Positions 1-6,348 of a stretch of 6,348 nucleotides of DNA are shown piece after piece. The first letter of the stretch is position 1; every line of letters begins with the position of its first letter. This DNA is from Candidatus Zhuqueibacterota bacterium (GTDB lineage Bacteria > KSB1 > UBA2214): assembly GCA_022706175.1 (NCBI GenBank), contig JAKJDB010000172.1, forward strand, positions 1 to 6,348. The letters are read 5' to 3'. The position numbers and the translations under genes were made by a program. The notes under the pieces were generated by a model, which worked only from the letters and a program-made list of their open reading frames with translations, was not told the origin of the DNA and ran no database searches.

Positions 1-1216
<1,216 letters not shown>

Positions 1217-1221
1217 GATCT

Positions 1222-1228
1222 CTTCCTT
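1222..1228 (-). promoter_or_regulatory. Ribosome binding site deciding the TTG start of ccmF
   Basis: On the minus strand AAGGAAG lies 5 nt before TTG 1216. No ATG or GTG start occurs between this site and the upstream in-frame TAA (1250-1252), so this purine-rich site is the main support for the TTG initiation codon. An ATT at about 1246 is the only other conceivable start and has no better site. Confidence 0.7.
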
Positions 1229-1337
1229 TTCTGTGACGATGACAATTTTTTAATTTAGCCAATACCGAAAGTAACTGCAACAGAAAAAGCGTTGGTAACC
1301 TGAATCAGCAGAAAAAAGAAAACGGCCCACATTCTTT

Positions 1338-1366
1338 GGTATATTTTTTGCTTTTTCTCGGAACAA
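1338..1366 (-). promoter_or_regulatory. Weak candidate sigma-70-type promoter for ccmF
   Basis: On the minus strand TTGTTC (1366-1361) and TATACC (1343-1338) are separated by exactly 17 nt, and the spacer is A-rich. The -10-like box keeps four of six consensus bases and the -35-like box only three of six, so the match is modest. It would give a leader of roughly 115 nt before the TTG start. Some FCB lineages use a different promoter consensus, which lowers confidence further. Confidence 0.25.
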
Positions 1367-1414
1367 GCCCGGGTCATAGGCCGAGTGAAAAGAGCATCTG
1401 TTTATTAATGATAT

Positions 1415-1437
1415 ATCAACGCGAAAACAGCGTTGAT
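1415..1437. repeat. Perfect 8-bp inverted repeat with 7-nt loop
   Basis: ATCAACGC (1415-1422) and GCGTTGAT (1430-1437) are perfect reverse complements around the 7-nt loop GAAAACA. It could be a hairpin in a transcript or an operator half-site pair. Neither strand has a clear T-run straight after the stem, so it is not a standard intrinsic terminator. Confidence 0.6.
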
Positions 1438-1451
1438 CAGGGGTGAACTCT

Positions 1452-1495
1452 GCACAGCGGTTTCGAGTGTGCCATGGTGAGACAGTACGCTGTGC
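1452..1495. repeat. 8-bp inverted repeat with 28-nt spacer
   Basis: GCACAGCG (1452-1459) pairs perfectly with CGCTGTGC (1488-1495). The 28-nt interval contains a CCATGG palindrome at its centre. Together with the hairpin at 1415-1437, this suggests a structured untranslated leader or a regulator-binding region ahead of the plus-strand gene. Function is not determined. Confidence 0.45.
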
Positions 1496-1562
1496 TGCGG
1501 TCAAAAAAGAGTTGAATAAGTTGGAAAAGATTGTACCTTTAATCAATCGGCTTTTATGAGAT

Positions 1563-1574
1563 ACCGCCGGCGGT
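1563..1574. repeat. 12-bp perfect palindrome before the start of the propeller gene
   Basis: ACCGCCGGCGGT is self-complementary over 12 bp and lies about 18 nt upstream of the ribosome binding site at 1593. An overlapping alternative hairpin pairs CCGGC (1567-1571) with GCCGG (1581-1585). Either could shape the 5' end of the message or act as a protein-binding site. GC-rich 12-mers of this kind also arise by chance. Confidence 0.35.
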
Positions 1575-1592
1575 TTGCGCGCCGGTTTTACA

Positions 1593-1598
1593 AAGGAG
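1593..1598 (+). promoter_or_regulatory. Ribosome binding site deciding the start at 1607
   Basis: AAGGAG sits 8 nt before ATG 1607. The in-frame ATG at 1556 has no purine-rich site and would put 17 mostly basic residues in front of an otherwise typical signal peptide, so the site supports 1607 as the start. Confidence 0.85.
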
Positions 1599-1606
1599 TG
1601 AACACC

Positions 1607-3409
1607 ATGTCAAGAGCGAGTAGATGGAGCGTTTTCATCGGCCTGTTGTTTTCGGCCTTCGCCGCCCTGGCTCAGGATACCAGCACCTCCTTGATCTGGT
1701 ACTATACGGCGCCGAACGCGGTGAATGCCGTGGCGGCGACGGATGACGTCGATGGCAACGGTTCGCCCGATGTGCTGGCCGGCTCTGCGGACAACACGGT
1801 CTACTGTCTGCAGGGTTTCGGCGCCAACGCGGGGTTGGTGCTCTGGTCCTACAAGACCAGCGGCGCGATTCTGTCGTTGTGCACCATCGGCGACCTGGAC
1901 GGCGATGGGATCGCCGACTGTCTGGTCGGTTCAGCGGATGATTCGGTCTATTGTCTTTCCGCCGGCGCGACCGCCCAGCCGCGACTGCTGTGGAAACAAA
2001 ACCTGTCTTCGGATGTCGTTGTGGTCAAAAGCATCGATGACGTGGACGGCGACGCCAAACAGGACTGTTTGGCAGGCACGACGCTGGGCAAGATCGTCTG
2101 CCTGACCGGGACCGGAACCACTCTCTGGCAGGGAAGCGCAAGCCGCGCAATCACTTCGATCGAGACCGGGCCGCTGATCGATGCGGACGACAAACCGGAT
2201 GTGTTTGTCGCCAGTCTGGACAAATTTATCTATTTTCTTTCAGGGGTCGGCAACGGCGAAGGCGGACGGCAGCTGATCATGGCCCGTTATCTCAGCGTGG
2301 AGGTGACGTCCGTGACCTCTGTGCCCGATGTGGATGGAGATGGCAAGGATGATTGCGTGCTCGGCGCTGCCAATGGCCTGATCGGATGGTATTCCCCGGT
2401 CACTTCAAACGAGCTGAAGGGCTATTATGCTCAGGGCCGCATCCATGCGGTGAAGCGGATCGATGACATCAATGAAGACGGTTTTCCGGACATCATCGCC
2501 TGCTCGGCCGACAACAAGGTCTACGCCCTCGACGGCAACGACGGATCCTTGATCTGGTCGGCCACTTTTTCAGATGATGTACTCACCGCGGTGGGTCTTC
2601 CGGATATGAACCAGGACGGTAAAATGGATGTGGTGGTGACCAGTGCGGACAACCGCATCGTCTGTCTTTCCGGCAGCGGCGCCAAAGCCGGCAAAGAGCT
2701 GTGGAGCGTGGTCTGCTCCGATGACGCCGTCTCTCTGGACGTGTTGCCGGATGTGCGCAACAACGGTGTCTCTGAAGTGGTCGCCGGCGGCAAGGACGCT
2801 CTGGTGCGTCTGCTGGAGGGCAATGCCACGATTTTGGATGTAGAGTTGAGCGTCTTTCAGGCCAACGTTCGCAGCGACGGCGTGCTGCTGAGCTGGCAGA
2901 CCGCTGCGGAGACACGCAATCTCGGTTTCGACGTGGAATTTTCCATCGATGGCCGCGTCTTTGAGCGGTTGACGTTCATCGCCGGCCATGGCACCACCAA
3001 TCTGGCGCACGCGTACGAATATCTGCATCAGGGCGCAACGGCGGGGAAAACGTACTATCGCTTGAAGCAGATCGACAGCGACGGCCGGGTGAACTATTCG
3101 CCGGTGTTGACCGTGAGCCTGCAGGCGCCCGAACGTTTTCTCCTCACGGCCAACTATCCCAATCCCTTCAACAACGGCACGTTTCTTCAGTATGTGCTGC
3201 CGGAGGAAGGGGAGGTCGTTTTTACGCTTTATAACCTGCGCGGGGAGGAGGTCTATCAGCGCCGGGCCGGCCGGCAAGCAGCGGGATCGTATATTCTGCA
3301 CTGGAACGGAGAGACGACGGATGGCCGACAGGCCGGAACCGGCGCCTATCTGTATGTCGTGCAATGGCGGGATCAGCGTTTGAGCGGCAAATGGACGTTG
3401 GTCAAATGA
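1607..3409 (+). CDS. Secreted FG-GAP/VCBS-like beta-propeller protein with C-terminal sorting domain
   Basis: This is a 600-residue exported protein of unknown ligand. Residues 1-22 form a signal peptide (basic start, hydrophobic core, probable cleavage after ALA22). Residues 35-410 hold eight repeats spaced 45-51 residues apart. Their Asp-rich loops are at 47-55, 96-104, 145-153, 190-198, 241-249, 287-295, 333-341 and 382-390, the best being DVDGDGKDD and DLDGDGIAD. Most are followed by a GSADNxVYCL-type strand pair and several by an LW strand, blending FG-GAP/VCBS with PQQ-like blade features. This suggests a calcium-binding propeller of up to eight blades. Loops four and eight are degenerate. 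Residues about 411-506 are a fibronectin-like sandwich ending in YYRLKQIDSDG. Residues 511-600 contain NYPNPFN and GTGAYLYVV, matching the FlgD-Ig/type IX sorting tail of FCB bacteria, which implies outer-surface delivery. All ten cysteines lie in the propeller. No enzyme motif is visible; an adhesin or ligand-binding surface protein is an inference. Confidence 0.9.
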   Translation: MSRASRWSVFIGLLFSAFAALAQDTSTSLIWYYTAPNAVNAVAATDDVDGNGSPDVLAGSADNTVYCLQGFGANAGLVLWSYKTSGAILSLCTIGDLDGDGIADCLVGSADDSVYCLSAGATAQPRLLWKQNLSSDVVVVKSIDDVDGDAKQDCLAGTTLGKIVCLTGTGTTLWQGSASRAITSIETGPLIDADDKPDVFVASLDKFIYFLSGVGNGEGGRQLIMARYLSVEVTSVTSVPDVDGDGKDDCVLGAANGLIGWYSPVTSNELKGYYAQGRIHAVKRIDDINEDGFPDIIACSADNKVYALDGNDGSLIWSATFSDDVLTAVGLPDMNQDGKMDVVVTSADNRIVCLSGSGAKAGKELWSVVCSDDAVSLDVLPDVRNNGVSEVVAGGKDALVRLLEGNATILDVELSVFQANVRSDGVLLSWQTAAETRNLGFDVEFSIDGRVFERLTFIAGHGTTNLAHAYEYLHQGATAGKTYYRLKQIDSDGRVNYSPVLTVSLQAPERFLLTANYPNPFNNGTFLQYVLPEEGEVVFTLYNLRGEEVYQRRAGRQAAGSYILHWNGETTDGRQAGTGAYLYVVQWRDQRLSGKWTLVK

Positions 3410-3418
3410 TCCAACAGT

Positions 3419-3430
3419 GATGATATCATC
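3419..3430. repeat. 12-bp perfect palindrome just after the propeller gene stop
   Basis: GATGATATCATC is perfectly self-complementary and starts 10 nt after the TGA stop at 3407-3409. It has no loop and no following T-run, so it does not look like an intrinsic terminator. It may be a protein-binding site or a chance palindrome. Confidence 0.35.
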
Positions 3431-3581
3431 TCATACAGTAAAGCGGATTTTCCGGGAACCGAAAAATTCGGCATTCAAGTTATGTCGCCGAAAGAACAAT
3501 CAGAAAAATTATCAAGATGTCGGGCGACAAGATGTCAAGAGTTGCTCTGTGTTTGCAGATTGTGAGCGCTGAAGGATCCAG

Positions 3582-3622
3582 CGACGAACCGAACCTGTGA
3601 AAGGAATAAGGGCAGTTCGTCG
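3582..3622. repeat. 8-bp inverted repeat in the ettA upstream region
   Basis: CGACGAAC (3582-3589) and GTTCGTCG (3615-3622) are perfect reverse complements separated by 25 nt. The left arm overlaps by two bases a smaller stem, CGCTG (3567-3571) with CAGCG (3579-3583), so the two helices would compete at their boundary. This could be part of a structured RNA or an operator. Confidence 0.4.
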
Positions 3623-3788
3623 ATAGATTTCTTGCCATACAACCAGAGTGTTTGACGGAGCGTCACCGCGTTGCGTTTGTCCCTTGCATTATATATCCTG
3701 AAACAGCTTTCGTTTTACAGCAGGTATTTAATCAGCACCGGCAGGTTGCCTTTTTTATCCGACATCATTTTAAACCACAAGAGGCTTC

Positions 3789-5471
<1,683 letters not shown>

Positions 5472-5491
5472 GCGATCTCTCACGCAGCATG

Positions 5492-5519
5492 AAAACCCCG
5501 ATGAACCCATCGGGGTTTT
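5492..5519. terminator. Strong symmetrical intrinsic terminator after ettA
   Basis: AAAACCCCGATG (5492-5503) and CATCGGGGTTTT (5508-5519) form a perfect 12-bp stem closed by the 4-nt loop AACC. The stem begins 20 nt after the ettA TAA. The A-run and T-run on either side make it able to work in both directions. Here it ends ettA and insulates the next gene, which is also on the plus strand. Confidence 0.9.
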
Positions 5520-5609
5520 GTCTGCCGGCGGAATTTGGCGATTATTTTGCAAATGTGCTTGGATTTTTTCCGTAACGAGCTGATTCTGATGTACTATAAG
5601 TATTATTTG

Positions 5610-5648
5610 AAAAGGCCTGCAGTGAGATGCCCCATAAAAAAGGCCTGC
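5610..5648. repeat. 11-bp direct repeat (28-bp period) in the leader of the beta-helix gene
   Basis: AAAAGGCCTGC occurs at 5610-5620 and again at 5638-5648, each containing the AGGCCT palindrome. The repeats end 25 nt before the ATG at 5674. AT-rich TACTATAAGTATTATTTG (5592-5609) just upstream could hold a -10 element, but I find no well-spaced -35. A spacing of 28 bp is between two and three helical turns. The repeat may be an operator pair or a small local duplication. Confidence 0.45.
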
Positions 5649-5658
5649 GTGGACAGTC

Positions 5659-5665
5659 AAGGAGG
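5659..5665 (+). promoter_or_regulatory. Strong ribosome binding site for the beta-helix gene
   Basis: AAGGAGG lies 8 nt before ATG 5674, a near-perfect Shine-Dalgarno. It fixes the start just ahead of a signal peptide and implies efficient translation. Confidence 0.85.
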
Positions 5666-5673
5666 CGACTAAA

Positions 5674-6348
5674 ATGAAGGCAGTCAAGATCATTCTTCTG
5701 GTACTTTTCCTGGCTATGCCCGTGTATTCGGGTGTTTTTTCCGTCCGCAACACCTCTGACAGCGGCGAACATTCTTTCCGTTGGGCCCTGCAGCAGACCA
5801 ACACTCACGCCGGGCCGGATACGATTACGTTCAACCTTTCCACCTCCGAGGCAGGGTATAACGGCGCCGCGTGGATCATTGCGCTGCAGTCCGCATTGCC
5901 GGCGCTGTCGGATTCAGCGACCTTTATCAACGGCGCCTCGCAGCGCAATACCAATCCGGCAGGTCCGGAAATCTTTCTCGACGGCCGCGCGGTTGCCGGC
6001 ATTGCCAACGGCCTGGTGATCTCGTCCGGCTATAATACCGTCGCCGGCCTGGGCATCATCGGCTTTTCCGACAACGGCATTCTCATCACCGATGCCAAGG
6101 CACGGCAGAATCACATCTTCGGCTGCACCATCGGCGTGGCGCCGGACGGCGCTACCAGCCAGGCCAACGCCGGCCACGGCGTGTATCTCAAGAACGCCGG
6201 CGCAGGAAATATCCTGGGTGGCGAGGGCAGCAAGTTCCGCAACGTGATCTCGGGCAACGGCGTCAACGGCGTACAGATCGAAAAGACCGACAGCACGGTG
6301 GTGGCAGGCAATTTCATCGGCTGTGATGTCAGCGGCTCACGGAAACTC
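5674..6348 (+). CDS. Secreted right-handed parallel beta-helix repeat protein (N-terminal 225 residues; continues past right edge)
   Basis: The frame is open from ATG 5674 to the window end, so only the N-terminal part is seen. Residues 1-20 are a signal peptide (MKAVK, then a hydrophobic core, cleavage near S19/G20). The mature start, VFSVRNTSDSGEHSFRWAL followed by PDTITFNL (48-55), is the typical cap of large exported parallel beta-helix proteins, usually seen as 'V.NT.DSG.GSLR.AI..AN...G.DTI.F'. Helix coils follow: GLVISSGYNTVAGLGIIGFSDNG (113-135), the variant IFGCTIG (148-154), NILGGEGSKFRNVISGNGVNG (179-199) and VVAGNFIGCDVSGS (209-222), with the family's Gly-Asn-x-Ile-Gly signature. 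Such proteins fold as pectate-lyase-like solenoids. Some bind or cleave polysaccharide and many are surface proteins of unknown role; no catalytic site can be judged from this part. It is preceded by the ettA terminator and so is probably transcribed on its own. A C-terminal sorting tail like that of the 1607 protein would be expected beyond the edge, but this is not seen. Confidence 0.88.
   Translation, partial: MKAVKIILLVLFLAMPVYSGVFSVRNTSDSGEHSFRWALQQTNTHAGPDTITFNLSTSEAGYNGAAWIIALQSALPALSDSATFINGASQRNTNPAGPEIFLDGRAVAGIANGLVISSGYNTVAGLGIIGFSDNGILITDAKARQNHIFGCTIGVAPDGATSQANAGHGVYLKNAGAGNILGGEGSKFRNVISGNGVNGVQIEKTDSTVVAGNFIGCDVSGSRKL

Larger units (their letters stand above)
1217..1606. other. 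Divergent intergenic region between ccmF and the propeller gene
   Basis: These 390 bp separate two divergently oriented genes, so promoters for both should lie here. The region is more AT-rich than its flanks. It holds two separate 8-bp inverted repeats (1415-1437 and 1452-1495), a 12-bp palindrome next to the ribosome binding site of the downstream gene (1563-1574), and a weak sigma-70-like candidate for ccmF. I saw no convincing promoter for the plus-strand gene. One open frame on the minus strand (1250-1546) has no recognisable protein character and is not called. Confidence 0.6.
3410..3788. other. Non-coding interval between the propeller gene and ettA
   Basis: No protein-coding signal is seen in these 379 bp; the only short ATG frame (3482-3565, 27 codons) lacks a ribosome binding site. 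Several short dyads are present: palindrome GATGATATCATC (3419-3430), CCGAA/TTCGG (3459-3471), TGTCGCC/GGCGACA (3483-3489 with 3523-3529), CGCTG/CAGCG (3567-3583), CGACGAAC/GTTCGTCG (3582-3589 with 3615-3622) and TGACG/CGTCA (3653-3665). CAAGATGTC is repeated directly at 3513 and 3528. The ettA promoter should lie here; TTGCGT...TATCCT (3671-3699, 17-nt spacing) is only a poor match. There is no strong terminator for the upstream gene. Confidence 0.5.

Noticed and set aside
1250..1546. Minus-strand 98-codon open frame upstream of ccmF
   Set aside because: It starts with TTG, has no clear ribosome binding site or domain, is rich in Cys/Phe/Arg without pattern, and spans two inverted repeats. 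It is more likely a chance frame in a control region.
1556..1606. Upstream in-frame ATG for the propeller protein
   Set aside because: It would add 17 mostly basic residues ahead of a normal signal peptide and has no Shine-Dalgarno, whereas ATG 1607 has AAGGAG at good spacing.
2570..3364. Minus-strand 264-codon open frame
   Set aside because: It is antisense to the propeller gene's repeats and C-terminal domains, which have clear protein-family character; no motif is visible in the antisense product.
3482..3565. Possible 27-codon small protein
   Set aside because: There is no ribosome binding site, the composition is unremarkable, and the frame lies across several inverted repeats.
3740..3756. 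Terminator-like GGCA-GGT-TGCC followed by six T
   Set aside because: The stem is only 4 bp, too weak for a confident intrinsic terminator. It lies about 33 nt before the ettA start, so an attenuator is conceivable but unsupported.

Overview
The window looks like a chromosomal segment from a moderately GC-rich bacterium of the FCB supergroup, such as KSB1, Calditrichota or a related lineage. The main clue is the secreted protein at 1607-3409. It ends in a 'NYPNPFN ... GTGAYLYVV' C-terminal domain of the FlgD-Ig / type IX secretion sorting type, preceded by the beta-sandwich ('LSW.TA.E..N.GF.V..S.DG') that is common in that supergroup. The phylum is an inference; no rRNA or marker phylogeny is available here.

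Layout from left to right. (1) Positions 1-1216, minus strand: the N-terminal 405 residues of CcmF, the cytochrome c heme lyase membrane subunit, cut by the left edge. It starts at a TTG codon. (2) Positions 1217-1606: a divergent intergenic region with two clear inverted repeats and a weak candidate promoter for ccmF. (3) Positions 1607-3409, plus strand: an exported 600-residue protein with a signal peptide, eight FG-GAP/VCBS-like propeller repeats with calcium-type Asp loops, a fibronectin-like domain and the sorting tail. (4) Positions 3410-3788: non-coding, with several short dyads. (5) Positions 3789-5471, plus strand: ettA, a full-length ABC-F translation factor, closed by a perfect 12-bp-stem terminator at 5492-5519. 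(6) Positions 5520-5673: a leader with an 11-bp direct repeat. (7) Positions 5674-6348, plus strand: the first 225 residues of a secreted right-handed parallel beta-helix protein, cut by the right edge.

The genes do not form one pathway. CcmF (envelope cytochrome c assembly) and EttA (cytoplasmic translation throttle) are housekeeping functions, while the propeller and beta-helix proteins are probably surface or secreted proteins of unknown ligand. The three plus-strand genes are separated by about 200-380 bp and look like separate transcription units. I found no CRISPR array, transposon, tRNA or rRNA. I also see no convincing undescribed multi-gene system; the points most worth following up are the cysteine pattern of the propeller and the structured non-coding regions.
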